Positions 16,931-25,549 are shown, counted from the first letter of the stretch. The stretch: DNA of 52,042 bases from Pseudomonas fulva NBRC 16637 = DSM 17717 (GCF_000730565.1 NZ_BBIQ01000028.1:1-52042), one strand, 5' to 3'. Translations and numbers: made by a program. Notes: generated by a model not told the origin, from the letters alone.

Positions 16931-17065
16931 GGGAGATGACGCGCGCTGGCTGCGTAAAGGGGCGAAACTTACCGCTGAGTCAACGGACCTATCCGATTCG
17001 ACTTTAATCTGCCCTGCCAGTTGCCAGTACCGTACTACGTGGGACATTTGAGGGCTGAATGTGCA

Positions 17066-17257
17066 ATGAATAAAGGTCTACTGATCGGGCTGGTGGTGAC
17101 CCTGCTTACGGGGTGCAATCATTATTTCAACAGCCCCTATGGAAGTCGCTGGGATCAACGAAATATCCCCTGTGACGCCACGCCACCTAATCAACCTGGG
17201 TGCTACGACAATGTGCACCAAGAGGGGCTGCTCAACAGGCTTTTAAGAAAGGACTAG
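17066..17257 (+). CDS. Small lipoprotein
   Basis: A 63-residue protein with an N-terminal type II signal peptide (MNKGLLIGLVVTLLTGC, lipobox LTGC). The mature part has two more cysteines, in IPCDATP and PGCYDNV. No family recognised. It ends three bases before the next small gene, so the two are probably cotranscribed. Confidence 0.7.
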   Translation: MNKGLLIGLVVTLLTGCNHYFNSPYGSRWDQRNIPCDATPPNQPGCYDNVHQEGLLNRLLRKD

Positions 17258-17259
17258 TC

Positions 17260-17460
17260 ATGCCTGCTTTCTTGACCCGCTTGTTCAAGCGCACAGATAA
17301 GCCAGGGCACGCTGAACTCAACCGTTCAACCGACTCCAGCCAGATCAGCCCTCCCTCCTCCGTGCCCTTCATGGACAACGACGAGACCACGCGCCTGGCC
17401 ACAACCTGCTCGATACGAAGCTACGACGTAAGCGCACCAGCCATTACACGTTGCAATTGA
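17260..17460 (+). CDS. Hypothetical protein, 66 residues
   Basis: AAGAAAGGA precedes the ATG. The sequence is basic at the N-terminus (MPAFLTRLFKRTDKPGH) and low in recognisable structure after that. It follows the small lipoprotein gene by two bases. No function can be inferred. Confidence 0.5.
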   Translation: MPAFLTRLFKRTDKPGHAELNRSTDSSQISPPSSVPFMDNDETTRLATTCSIRSYDVSAPAITRCN

Positions 17461-17496
17461 AGTTGCGTAATGGCTGACATCCCATCCAAGCGATTC

Positions 17497-18231
17497 CTAG
17501 ATGGAGCGTTGATTTATCCTGGCCGATAGAGCTTCAGCGCTTTCTTTTCGCTCCGAATATCGATCTACCAAATAGCCCTCACGGCCACGAACCAGCAGCG
17601 TGAACTTCACCAGTTCCTCCATCACATCGACCACGCGGTCATAATACGGCGAAGGTTTCATTCGGCCAGCATCGTCGAACTCCAGATACGCCTTCGGCAC
17701 GGACGACTGATTCGGGATGGTCAGCATGCGCATCCATCGACCTAACACACGCATCTGGTTCACAGCGTTGAATGACTGAGACCCGCCGCACACCTGCATC
17801 ACCGCGAGTGTTTTGCCTTGGGTGGGCCGCACGGCACCCAGGGTCAAAGGAATCCAATCGATCTGCGCTTTGAATACCCCGGACATAGCGCCATGACGCT
17901 CGGGGGAACACCATACCTGTCCGTCTGACCACAGCACCAGATTACGCAGCTCTTGTACCTTCGGGTGTTCGACTGGCGCGTCATCCGGCAAGGGCAAACC
18001 TGACGGATCGAAAATCACCGTCTCGGCGCCCATGTACTGGAGCAGTCTAGCGGCCTCTTGCGTCAAGAGACGACTGAACGAACGCTCTCTGGTCGATCCA
18101 TAGAGCAGAAGGATGCGTGGTTTGACGTTCGACGCATCAGCCAGGTTAAGCTTATCGGCAGTGGGCAGATCCATCAGCAACAGATCGAGGGCAGGAAAGG
18201 CCTCGGCAGAGTCGATATCGAACTCGTTCAT
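17497..18231 (-). CDS. arsH: ArsH, NADPH-dependent FMN reductase
   Basis: A 244-residue ArsH protein, a flavodoxin-like FMN oxidoreductase that in other bacteria oxidises trivalent organoarsenicals. The FMN phosphate loop LLYGSTRERSFSR (about 43-55) and the CSPERHGAMSGVFKAQIDWIP segment are typical. The ATG at 18231 overlaps the arsC stop by one base (TGATG), a coupled start. It is the last gene of an arsR-arsB-arsC-arsH operon. Confidence 0.95.
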   Translation of the reverse strand: MNEFDIDSAEAFPALDLLLMDLPTADKLNLADASNVKPRILLLYGSTRERSFSRLLTQEAARLLQYMGAETVIFDPSGLPLPDDAPVEHPKVQELRNLVLWSDGQVWCSPERHGAMSGVFKAQIDWIPLTLGAVRPTQGKTLAVMQVCGGSQSFNAVNQMRVLGRWMRMLTIPNQSSVPKAYLEFDDAGRMKPSPYYDRVVDVMEELVKFTLLVRGREGYLVDRYSERKESAEALSARINQRSI

Positions 18232-18701
18232 CACAATGCTCCAATCCGATCCAAAGCCTGCTTCAGGTCGTCGCCTTGAAGTGTCTTCAGATCCAACGCG
18301 AATAACGCTGCGAACCGCCTTTTGATGTGTTCAACCGTTGCGTCGAATGCGACCTGAATAGCCTCGTCGCTGCCATCCACTTCCGATGGGTCAGGCAGCC
18401 CCCAGTGGCTCTTGATGGCCGGGCCAAAATACACCGGACAGGCTTCGCTACTTGCCTTGTCGCACACAGTGATCACGATATCGGGTGGCGAGTCCTCGAA
18501 CGCTTCTGATCCCTTGCTATAAAGGGCGGACGTGTCGACACCCAGTCCTTGCAGCGTGCTCACCGCACGGGGATTGAGTTTGCCGCTGGGGAGGCTGCCC
18601 GAACTGATGGCCGTGAAGCCGTCCGGCGCAACATGGTTGAACAGTCCTTCGGACAGGACGCTGCGACAGCTATTGGCCGTACACATGAACAGCATCTTCA
18701 T
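18231..18701 (-). CDS. arsC: Arsenate reductase, thioredoxin-linked type
   Basis: A 156-residue low-molecular-weight phosphatase-type arsenate reductase that reduces As(V) to As(III). The P-loop is MCTANSCRS with catalytic Cys7, and the relay cysteines are Cys80 and Cys88 (VITVCDKASSEACPV). That pattern is the S. aureus pI258 thioredoxin-coupled class rather than the glutaredoxin class. TAGGAG precedes the ATG. It lies nine bases after arsB and overlaps arsH. Confidence 0.95.
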   Translation of the reverse strand: MKMLFMCTANSCRSVLSEGLFNHVAPDGFTAISSGSLPSGKLNPRAVSTLQGLGVDTSALYSKGSEAFEDSPPDIVITVCDKASSEACPVYFGPAIKSHWGLPDPSEVDGSDEAIQVAFDATVEHIKRRFAALFALDLKTLQGDDLKQALDRIGAL

Positions 18702-18710
18702 AAGTTACTC

Positions 18711-20000
18711 CTACGTGCTGATGCTCAAGCGCACGGCAAGCGCTGCCAGTGTCAGCAGCAGAATGGGGAAAGTGATTACGCAGCCAACCTTGAAGTAGTA
18801 ACCCCACGTGATGCGGATGTTTTTCTGAGCCAGGACATGCAGCCACAGCAGCGTCGCCAGACTACCGATGGGGGTTATCTTGGGGCCAAGGTCGCAGCCG
18901 ATGATGTTGGCGTACACCATGGCTTCGTGGGCGAGCCCCGTCGCGCCACTGTCCTGAATCGACAAGGCACCAATCAGCACGCTGGGCATGTTGTTCATGA
19001 CAGATGACAGCAGCGCAGCCGTGAAACCGGTGCCGAGTGTCGCAACCCACAGACCATGATCGGCGAAGGTGCCGAACAATGAGCCGAGTCCTTCTGTCAG
19101 CCCTGCATTCTTCAGGCCGTAGATCACCAGATACATGCCAAGTGAAAACAATACGACCTGCCAGGGTGCGTTGAGCATGACTTTGCGGGTCGAGATCACA
19201 TGCCCTTTCGCGGCAATTATCAGCAACACCAGTGCGCATACAGCGGCGACAGCACTGATCGGTATGCCTAGGGGCTCAAGGGCGAACAAACCGACTAGCA
19301 GATGCAGCAACACCCACCAGCCAGCAATGAACGTATGGCGATCCTTGATGGCCTCTTCTGGTCGCGGTAGTTCTTCGGGTGAGTACGCCAGCGGTACCTC
19401 TTTTCGATAAAACAACCAAAGCATGCCTAGCGTCGCCCCGACACTGGCCAGATTCACCGGCCACATAATCGAGGCGTACTGACCAAATCCGATGTCGAAA
19501 AAATCGGCAGAGACGATGTTCACAAGGTTCGAGACAACCAGCGGCAAGCTGGCAGTGTCGGCAATGAAGCCGGCAGCCATCACGAAAGCCAAGGTTGCTG
19601 CCGGGCTAAAGCGCAGCGCCGTAAGCATTGCGATGACAATGGGGGTCAGAATCAATGCTGCGCCATCATTAGCAAACAGGGCCGAGACAGCTGCACCCAA
19701 GAGTACCATTAGTGCAAACAGGCGTGCCCCGCTGCCTCTCCCCCAACGAGCCACATGAAGCGCTACCCACTCGAAAAAGCCTGCCTCATCCAGCAGGAGG
19801 CTGATGATGATCACCGCAATGAACGTCGCCGTCGCGTTCCACACAATGTGCCAGACCACCGGGATATCACTGAGCGCAACAACGCCAGTTAGCAACGCGA
19901 CCACCGCTCCGGCAGACGCACTCCAACCCACGCCAAGCCCTCGGGGTTGCCAGATCACCAGTACCAGCGTTACCAGAAAAATAGACACTGCCAGCAACAT
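18711..20000 (-). CDS. arsB: Arsenite/antimonite efflux transporter ArsB
   Basis: A 429-residue inner-membrane protein with about 12 hydrophobic segments, an ArsB-family As(III)/H+ antiporter. Conserved stretches include SALFANDGAALILTPIV and ANIIGCDLGPKITPIGSLATLLW. The ATG at 20000 is preferred over a 42-residue upstream extension that reads through arsR sequence. It exports the arsenite made by the downstream ArsC. Confidence 0.96.
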   Translation of the reverse strand: MLLAVSIFLVTLVLVIWQPRGLGVGWSASAGAVVALLTGVVALSDIPVVWHIVWNATATFIAVIIISLLLDEAGFFEWVALHVARWGRGSGARLFALMVLLGAAVSALFANDGAALILTPIVIAMLTALRFSPAATLAFVMAAGFIADTASLPLVVSNLVNIVSADFFDIGFGQYASIMWPVNLASVGATLGMLWLFYRKEVPLAYSPEELPRPEEAIKDRHTFIAGWWVLLHLLVGLFALEPLGIPISAVAAVCALVLLIIAAKGHVISTRKVMLNAPWQVVLFSLGMYLVIYGLKNAGLTEGLGSLFGTFADHGLWVATLGTGFTAALLSSVMNNMPSVLIGALSIQDSGATGLAHEAMVYANIIGCDLGPKITPIGSLATLLWLHVLAQKNIRITWGYYFKVGCVITFPILLLTLAALAVRLSIST

Positions 20001-20019
20001 CTCGGGTCTCCAATAACAC

Positions 20020-20370
20020 TTAGCAACAGGAAACCTGGCGTACCGGGCGACCTTCCATGGAAGCAAGGCGACCTTGGTCATCACCGAGCCAAGTGCGGTT
20101 AGCCTCGAGCGTCGCCTGAAGTACATCCAGTGCCCATAGAGGCAGTTCCGGATGAAGACGGTAGTAAACCCATTGGCCCTGCCGACGGTCCTCCAGCAGC
20201 CCGCAGGTACGAAGCTGAGCCAGGTGGCGTGAGATCTTCGGCTGGCTGTCGTCGAGTGCCCAAATCAGTTCACAGACGCACAGCTCACCCTCAGCTGCGA
20301 GCATGAGCATGATCCGGGCGCGGGTTTCGTCACCAAGGCATTTAAAGAAAATAGGCGGCTGAATGGGCAT
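20020..20370 (-). CDS. arsR: Arsenic-responsive repressor ArsR
   Basis: A 116-residue winged-helix repressor. The As(III)-binding motif ELCVCEL gives Cys31 and Cys33, and the recognition helix is QPKISRHLAQLRTCGLL. It should repress the operon until arsenite binds. The ATG at 20370 is chosen over a TTG two codons upstream. The protein ends in VSCC, which may add metal ligands. Confidence 0.95.
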   Translation of the reverse strand: MPIQPPIFFKCLGDETRARIMLMLAAEGELCVCELIWALDDSQPKISRHLAQLRTCGLLEDRRQGQWVYYRLHPELPLWALDVLQATLEANRTWLGDDQGRLASMEGRPVRQVSCC

Positions 20371-20383
20371 GACCAACCTTTAT

Positions 20384-20407
20384 ATTCGATTCTACGCATA
20401 TGCGAAT
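20384..20407 (-). promoter_or_regulatory. Probable ArsR operator
   Basis: An inverted repeat ATTCG-N14-CGAAT encloses the palindrome CGCATATGCG (20395-20404), 14 bases upstream of arsR. The CATATG core is common in ArsR operators. No -10 or -35 assignment is secure. Confidence 0.6.
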
Positions 20408-20438
20408 TTACAGATATGTAGCCGCAATTGGAAGCGGC

Positions 20439-20801
20439 TCATCTCGCTTCAGGCGCCCACGTATGCGCAAGCAGATCAGGAAACTCGCTTACCCTTTGGG
20501 TTGGCAGACGACTAGGGACGTCTTTCAGGTAGGCGTATGGATCATGTCCATTCAGCCGTGCTGACTGGATCAGGCTCATGATCGCCGCTGCCCGTTTACC
20601 GCTGCGTAACGACCTGGCAAGGAGCCAGTTCGAATGACCGAGGGCCCATGGGCGAATCTGATTTCCCCCCTGATTGTTATGGATGGGCACATTCGAAGCG
20701 AACAGGTCAAAGAATTTGCGACGGACATGGGCCATACAGCCAATGTCGAACAAGCCCTGTACGAAGCTGGCGTTGTAACCTGCAAAGTCATCGCAGACCA
20801 A
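20439..20801 (-). pseudogene. IS66 family transposase remnant (TnpC C-terminal part)
   Basis: About 120 residues match the end of IS66 transposases: VCDDFAGYNASF, GCMAHVRRKFFDL, then NNQGGNQIRPWALGHSNWL, then SLRSGKRAAAIMSLIQSARLNGHDPYAYLKDV. Roughly 70 expected residues between FDLFAS and NVPIHNNQ are missing. The first three quarters of the transposase and the tnpA/tnpB partners are gone. The usual AEN of NNxAENxIRP is replaced by GGN. It is an inactive relic next to the ars promoter. Confidence 0.85.
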
Positions 20802-21034
20802 CTAGCCATTCCACGAGCCCAGAAAACGAGGCTGCATAGGAAATCCGCTTGATGGACCAGAAATGGTGTCCACTCAAACTTAGGGGGCTCCATGGCCTTC
20901 AGCAGTCGTGTGGGGAAGATGTGGTTGCCGGACGGTTACACTACGACTGCCATCACGTCAGCAATAGCGCCCTATCGGGGACAGCCACGCTAGCGACAGC
21001 GGATCAAGCACCAGCAGTTGCGACTAACGATCTG

Positions 21035-21292
21035 TCATCTTCTGGGTAACCAGGCCGCGAGCAGCCATATCACGCCTGTCGCCAACACCCAAGGCCACCT
21101 GCTCGCGGGATTCATTGCCATACCCACCAACGCGATAACGATCAATGCCCCCCCCGCCCATCGTTTGCGCGCTGGTGTAAACCATCTCTGAAACCGCCTA
21201 AGCATGGCCTGCACGTTTATCACCACCTGTGCTGCACTCAAACGATCGCAGTCTCTGTCGTCGTTCTGATTCACCGCGCCTTGTATCCGCAT
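21035..21292 (-). CDS. Small membrane protein
   Basis: An 85-residue protein (or 56 residues from an internal ATG at 21205) with two hydrophobic segments in its second half (GGALIVIALVGMAM and WVLATGVIWLLAAW) and a basic linker. No family recognised. It lies between the IS66 relic and a lipoprotein gene. Confidence 0.5.
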   Translation of the reverse strand: MRIQGAVNQNDDRDCDRLSAAQVVINVQAMLRRFQRWFTPARKRWAGGALIVIALVGMAMNPASRWPWVLATGVIWLLAAWLPRR

Positions 21293-21351
21293 GAATTGAC
21301 GTGTGCCGGAAAATTGCGGCCATCAGCTACTATGTCCCGGTTATCAGTAGG

Positions 21352-21768
21352 TCAGGGAAGAACACCGCGCGCCTGCTTCATTGCCTGCAAGGTCATGCGC
21401 TTGTGCTGCAGCGCTGACTGATCTTCGATCCTGCGCACCGCCAGCGCTCTCAATACCTCATAAGCAAGCGCATGACAGACAGGCTCAGTCACGCCATGCC
21501 CACGCTGCAGGTCGATAGCGGCTTGCCGACGCTCAATTTCCATCCTTGCTGGGTCATACTCGAACGCCGCAGCTCGCGCCTCGAGCATCACACTATTGGC
21601 GGCGGCCAGGTCGACATCCAGCATCCCAGTGAGCGCGCACTGCTCACCTGTAATGGATGACAGCGCAAAACCCTTGTACTGAGCCTCACCCATAACCGGC
21701 CGTACAGGTTGCGCAGTGCAGCTCGAAAGCACGACAGTGGCCATGAGCAGATATCGATAATTTTTCAT
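21352..21768 (-). CDS. Putative lipoprotein
   Basis: A 138-residue protein with signal peptide MKNYRYLLMATVVLSSC (lipobox LSSC). The mature part is mostly helical and charged (ARMEIERRQAAIDLQ) with two further cysteines. No family recognised. It is not related to the three-paralogue lipoprotein set elsewhere in the window. Confidence 0.7.
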   Translation of the reverse strand: MKNYRYLLMATVVLSSCTAQPVRPVMGEAQYKGFALSSITGEQCALTGMLDVDLAAANSVMLEARAAAFEYDPARMEIERRQAAIDLQRGHGVTEPVCHALAYEVLRALAVRRIEDQSALQHKRMTLQAMKQARGVLP

Positions 21769-21938
21769 CAGGTCACGTCAAGTCAAATACAGTGGATGAG
21801 CCATACGTTACAATTGGCCTCGTCAAAACCACGCTCCAGGCGCTGCTCGTTCGGCCACCCTACCGATGTGCCACGCTTAGACTCGCTATCTTCCCTGCCA
21901 CCCCTCTTTTTCCGCTATCACCCGTTAAGGATGATGCC

Positions 21939-22376
21939 ATGATCATTCGCCAGGCTACTAATACCGACCATCCGCAGTTGCTCGACCTTTGGCTGCGCGC
22001 CGTTCGTGCCACTCACCATTTCCTACAGGAAGCCGATATCGAGGCGTTGTTTGCTCAACTGCGCGATAGCTACCTGCCGGCTGTCGAATTATGGATGGCA
22101 GAGGATGCCGTAAACGGCCCGCTTGGGTTCATCGGGCTTAACGTAAGCCACGTAGAAATGCTGTTTATCGAACCCAGTCGGCGAGGTGAAGGCATCGGCC
22201 GCGCGCTACTGGATCACGCCCGGAGTTCACGCGGCCAAATTAGCGTTGATGTGAATGAGCAGAATCCGAAAGCGGTCGGGTTCTATCTGCATTATGGTTT
22301 TATCCAAACAGGCCGCTCCCCTCTCGATGGTGAGGGCCGCCCGTTCCCCTTGCTGCACCTGAGCTTGCCCGGCTAG
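21939..22376 (+). CDS. GNAT family N-acetyltransferase
   Basis: A 145-residue acetyltransferase. IIRQATNTDHPQLLDLWLRAVRATH is the typical N-terminal strand and helix, FIEPSRRGEGIGRALLDHA is the acetyl-CoA phosphate-binding motif, and VNEQNPKAVGFYLHYGF is the final motif B. It resembles YjaB. The acceptor is unknown. ATG at 21939 starts exactly at the domain. Confidence 0.88.
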   Translation: MIIRQATNTDHPQLLDLWLRAVRATHHFLQEADIEALFAQLRDSYLPAVELWMAEDAVNGPLGFIGLNVSHVEMLFIEPSRRGEGIGRALLDHARSSRGQISVDVNEQNPKAVGFYLHYGFIQTGRSPLDGEGRPFPLLHLSLPG

Positions 22377-22465
22377 CACTGCAGCCGTGGGGTGCTACTG
22401 GTCCGCTCATTGACCATTACGAAACCTTCATCGAAAACCAACTGCTCACCCAGGGAGGCAGTGAA

Positions 22466-22843
22466 ATGATCAACCATCTGGATCACCTCGTTTTGACAAC
22501 CATCGATGTCGAGGCATGCAAGGATTTCTATACCCGCGTCATGGGCATGAACCTGGAAATTTTCGGTGCCGGGCGCTTGGCTTTGCGCTTCGGTGAGCAA
22601 AAGATCAACGTACACGTGCGTGGCCACGAATTCGAACCCAAGGCTCACTTGCCAGTCTCAGGCGCGTTGGACCTCTGCTTCATCGCCTCGATCAGCCTTG
22701 AGAAAGTCGTGGCCCATCTAGAAGCACAGCAGTGGCCAATTATCGAGGGCCCCGTTCAACGCACCGGCGCCACGGGACCTATCCGATCCGTTTATGTGCG
22801 CGACCCGGATCTCAACTTGATAGAGATATCGGAGCGACTCTAG
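22466..22843 (+). CDS. VOC family protein (glyoxalase/dioxygenase fold)
   Basis: A 125-residue vicinal oxygen chelate protein. Likely metal ligands are His5/His8 region (INHLDHLVL), the central His/Glu positions (HVRGHEFEPK) and Glu in NLIEISERL. It has the two expected beta-alpha-beta-beta-beta repeats. The family includes glyoxalases and antibiotic-resistance proteins; this one's substrate is not clear. GGGAGG lies before the ATG. Confidence 0.88.
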   Translation: MINHLDHLVLTTIDVEACKDFYTRVMGMNLEIFGAGRLALRFGEQKINVHVRGHEFEPKAHLPVSGALDLCFIASISLEKVVAHLEAQQWPIIEGPVQRTGATGPIRSVYVRDPDLNLIEISERL

Positions 22844-22949
22844 CAGAGTTTACAGGAGCAGAATGAAGCGCGATCCAGACAGGCCTGGGTGCTCTCGAGA
22901 AAACCAAGCAGGCTATCGGGTGGGGCTTGCCGGTAACGGCCCCGACCGA

Positions 22950-23117
22950 TCAGGAAAAGAGCTTGAACGCTACCCAGCTCGTCGCCAAAGCAAAGACTGC
23001 GCCCGCAGCAGCCGACAGAAAGATGCTGCGCGCTTGGTGCTGCGTGCCCTCGCGGACCTCACTGCCCAGCTGTGCCAGGTTCTCTTTCATCTGCTTGATA
23101 ACTTGATCATGGCTCAT
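22950..23117 (-). CDS. Small membrane protein, 55 residues
   Basis: A hydrophilic N-terminal half (MSHDQVIKQMKENLAQLGSE) leads into one membrane helix (LSAAAGAVFALATSWVAF). GAGGACGACC precedes the ATG. It is followed on the same strand, further upstream, by a second small protein of similar design at 23.2 kb. No family recognised. Confidence 0.6.
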   Translation of the reverse strand: MSHDQVIKQMKENLAQLGSEVREGTQHQARSIFLSAAAGAVFALATSWVAFKLFS

Positions 23118-23237
23118 GGTCGTCCTCGCTTGTGATGCCAGGTCACGCCTGTTGCTAGACCCTATGGCGATAGTGTCGGCCGAATTGGCGTAAAGCTCAA
23201 GACCACTCGGCGCAAGCCTGTTTCTCAGGACGGCAGG

Positions 23238-23426
23238 CTAGAGCTTTTGAATGAAGGCCGCAGCGGTAACGATGACGGTGACTAGCCCTCCCACCGCGAC
23301 AAAGGGGTAAAACAGCGTCTCGCGCTTCATTTTGTTGGCCTCGGCGATCAATTTTCGCGCCTCGGCGGTGAGCTTGTGAATTTCAGCTTGGAGCTTCTCA
23401 AGCTCCAGCTCCTCCTTCTCGGTCAT
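23238..23426 (-). CDS. Small coiled-coil membrane protein
   Basis: A 62-residue protein. Residues 1-36 form a heptad-like charged coiled coil (EKLQAEIHKLTAEARKLIAE) and residues about 38-58 form a membrane helix. AAAGGA lies before the ATG. The design resembles small phage or toxin-associated membrane proteins, but no match is recognised. Confidence 0.65.
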   Translation of the reverse strand: MTEKEELELEKLQAEIHKLTAEARKLIAEANKMKRETLFYPFVAVGGLVTVIVTAAAFIQKL

Positions 23427-23627
23427 TGGCCGTCCTTTCGTGCCTTGAGCCGCACCCTGTCGTGCGTCCTCTGTGCTGCATTATGTGTTCTCAGGTTAAG
23501 GAATGCAGCACGCCACAGCATTCATTGATGCTGTACTCCTCAGTGGCGGGCACCGTGGCCTTGAGCGTGGCCACCACGCGCTCGGTAGCAGTCAGCGACC
23601 ATTGAAAAGCTATCCACCCCGGATAGG

Positions 23628-23984
23628 TCAACCGGCGCATGACCTGACCGCATCTGTCACGCGCTCCAGCGGTGACTGCCAGGTGCGATAGAAGTGATAA
23701 CGGACAGTCGAACCACTTGGTGCTGATGCCACATCGACCAAATGGATAGGCGTCTGCGCGTCAGGCGCCAAGACAGCGTAGCGGTCGCCAGATGTCTGCA
23801 AGATACCGCCGACACTTACCCCCAGCACCGTGGTGTTCTGCCAGGCATCTCGGATGCACTCGGCAACCTGCTGGGGTGGCCTTGACGACTTCAAGTCCAG
23901 CAGTGGCGGATTGCTTCGGGTGTCGCCAACGCTCGCACACCCCGCCAGCAATGCCAAGCCCGACCCGACTATGATGTTTCGCAT
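23628..23984 (-). CDS. Lipoprotein, second of three diverged paralogues
   Basis: A 118-residue lipoprotein: signal peptide MRNIIVGSGLALLAGC, then PPQQVAECIRDAWQNTTVLG and, near the end, VRSCAG. AGGAG precedes the ATG. It aligns with the neighbour starting at 24397 over the signal peptide, the Cys-x4-5-Trp-Gln-Asn motif, a GRY/GY beta segment, a PSGS-VRYHFYRTW strand and the terminal cysteine. Confidence 0.8.
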   Translation of the reverse strand: MRNIIVGSGLALLAGCASVGDTRSNPPLLDLKSSRPPQQVAECIRDAWQNTTVLGVSVGGILQTSGDRYAVLAPDAQTPIHLVDVASAPSGSTVRYHFYRTWQSPLERVTDAVRSCAG

Positions 23985-24046
23985 ATTTTCTATCTCCTGA
24001 AAGTCGAGACCGTATCAGCCCGGCATCTGCGCGCTCGACGGAACCG

Positions 24047-24397
24047 CTACAGACAGCCTTGCAATGCTGACAGGCGCTTTTTTGCGATCCAGTTCCCCAG
24101 CACCACGTAGTACTTTGCTTCAGACCCACTCGGTGCTGGCTGGATGTCTACGAAATACTCTGATACTTGCGTGAAGACGGTATAGCCGACATCGCGGCCT
24201 GCTTGAAGAGTGGCGCCAGGTGTTCCACCAAAAATCGGCTGATTTTGCCATTCGTACTGGACACACTTCGCCAGCGCGGCGTCAGTTTTGGTCGATCTCA
24301 GAACTTTATAGGGACCAGCCTGACGAGCTTCATTCATGGTTGGAGCCATGCATCCCGCTAGCAAAGCCAAACCCATTGCCCCGATCAAGATTCGAAT
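24047..24397 (-). CDS. Lipoprotein, third paralogue, probable ATT start
   Basis: The frame encodes a lipoprotein with lipobox LAGC and the family pattern KCVQYEWQN, then PSGSEAKYYVVLGNW, then a terminal LQGCL. No ATG stands where the signal peptide should begin. The codon that aligns with the ATG of the neighbouring paralogue is ATT, followed by CGA ATC TTG (xRILIGAMGLALLAGC). AAGGAGG lies six bases before this ATT (24404-24410). Starting at the later ATG (24376) would remove the positively charged end of the signal peptide, and the TTG at 24388 is 15 bases from the ribosome site. I therefore take ATT as the start, giving 116 residues; a mutated and now silent start is the alternative. Confidence 0.65.
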   Translation of the reverse strand: MRILIGAMGLALLAGCMAPTMNEARQAGPYKVLRSTKTDAALAKCVQYEWQNQPIFGGTPGATLQAGRDVGYTVFTQVSEYFVDIQPAPSGSEAKYYVVLGNWIAKKRLSALQGCL

Positions 24398-24503
24398 TTG
24401 ATCCCTCCTTGATGATGCCGGGAATCTACCACAAGGCGGCGTGGCCCAGCCCAGATGCGAAAAGCCCAGAACAGAGCTGGGCTGATACAAGGAAATCTGC
24501 TTA

Positions 24504-24809
24504 CTACTCGAACACTGGGCGCAAGAAGCTTCGCTCGTAACTCAGAATGAATTTCCTGTCGCTGGCCTCCTTGACCAATTCCATACATGCCGAATCGCCT
24601 GCCGCCTGCTGTCGATACTGCTCATAGGCAGCAAGGCTCTCGAAGCTGAACAGGCAATAGGCGACATTGCTCGCCCCCTCAGAAGGCAGGAAATAGCCAT
24701 GGTGCTGGCCTCCCATGCGCTCGACCAGAGCGATCCAGTGACGGGAATACGCCTCAAAAGCGGGAAGCTGGTAGGGATCAATCACATAACGAACATGGCA
24801 GGTGACCAT
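24504..24809 (-). CDS. NIPSNAP-like protein
   Basis: A 101-residue single-domain protein with the NIPSNAP/dimeric alpha-beta barrel pattern: VRYVIDPYQLPAFEAYSRHW at the start, GQHHGYFLPSEG and VAYCLFSFESLAAYEQYRQQ in the middle. Such proteins form homodimers; the function is unknown. ATG at 24809 has AAAGGAA upstream. It ends with a C-terminal FLRPVFE. Confidence 0.78.
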   Translation of the reverse strand: MVTCHVRYVIDPYQLPAFEAYSRHWIALVERMGGQHHGYFLPSEGASNVAYCLFSFESLAAYEQYRQQAAGDSACMELVKEASDRKFILSYERSFLRPVFE

Positions 24810-25014
24810 GGAGTCATTCCTTTGAAGGCTTGAGTAAAGCGCAAACTCTAAGGCAATCCTGCACAGACTTCCAAGGATGACCACCTATCCCCCTGGACGC
24901 ATCACCCGTAACCGTACGGCCTCATGCCGTCGTAGCGTTGTCTCCCAACGACCCGCCCCGGTCCGTTGCTGGAAAGCCCATGGACTTGGGCTTGGATGCT
25001 CAAGGAGGATCAAC

Positions 25015-25173
25015 TTGAGCGAGCAACGCGCAATGACTTCCCACGAGGTCGGCGTGTGCGCTGCACTTCAGTCAGATGGCGCATTCTTTGCGACTCTCGC
25101 CCTCTCGCAGCGCAGTAAGATTAAAGACGTAGCTAATGTACCGATAGACGTCATGCCAGCCGATGGGATGTGA
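25015..25173 (+). CDS. Possible small protein with TTG start
   Basis: AAGGAGG (25002-25008) stands six bases before TTG, from which a 52-residue frame runs to TGA (LSEQRAMTSHEVGVCAALQS ...). The ribosome site is as good as any in the window. No family recognised. The rest of the 24810-25260 gap holds nothing else that I can support. Confidence 0.35.
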   Translation: MSEQRAMTSHEVGVCAALQSDGAFFATLALSQRSKIKDVANVPIDVMPADGM

Positions 25174-25260
25174 TCAATCTGCAGAAGAGGATGCAGCAAG
25201 TCATAAGGAGAGTCGCCCTAAGCAAGATAGAGGAAGGAACGAAGACAGAAAGGGACTTGT

Positions 25261-25524
25261 GTGCTGCTGAACGACCAGGCTTTACGTGCTATCCAGTTCG
25301 CCAGGCCATACGCCGACTGCCTCTGTTCTAAGTCCCGCATTCATAGCCCAACAGCTGGGTCACAGCGTTTACATGCTGATATCGACCTATGCCGTTGGCT
25401 CAACCCAAGCTCCGACTGGAGCAAGCTGGAAAAACTCGAAGGATCGGACGTATCAAAACCTGGCCGAGTGTTTCAACGACGACGCCACTGCCATCCTGAG
25501 CTTCGTAGTTCGCGCTGCCGCCTA
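25261..25524 (+). pseudogene. Tyrosine integrase relic A
   Basis: Fragments of the catalytic domain of a phage-type tyrosine recombinase in two frames: VLLNDQALRAIQFARPYAD in the first, then LSPAFIAQQLGHSVYMLISTYA in the second, which holds the conserved LGHS histidine and the catalytic Tyr in STYA, then back to RWLNPSSDWSKLEKLE. The Arg-His-x-x-Arg block between the first two parts is deleted, and a frameshift follows the tyrosine. It cannot be active. Confidence 0.75.
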
Positions 25525-25549
25525 ACCCTGCGGCGCTGCCCGCCAGCAC

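Noticed and set aside
20838..20900. Possible insertion-sequence end next to the IS66 relic
   Set aside because: The stretch GTGTCCACTCAAACTTAG looks like an IS terminus, but I could not find a matching inverted end in the window.
25130..25260. Possible tRNA attachment site beside integrase relic A
   Set aside because: No cloverleaf or CCA-ending tRNA 3' half is visible near either integrase relic.
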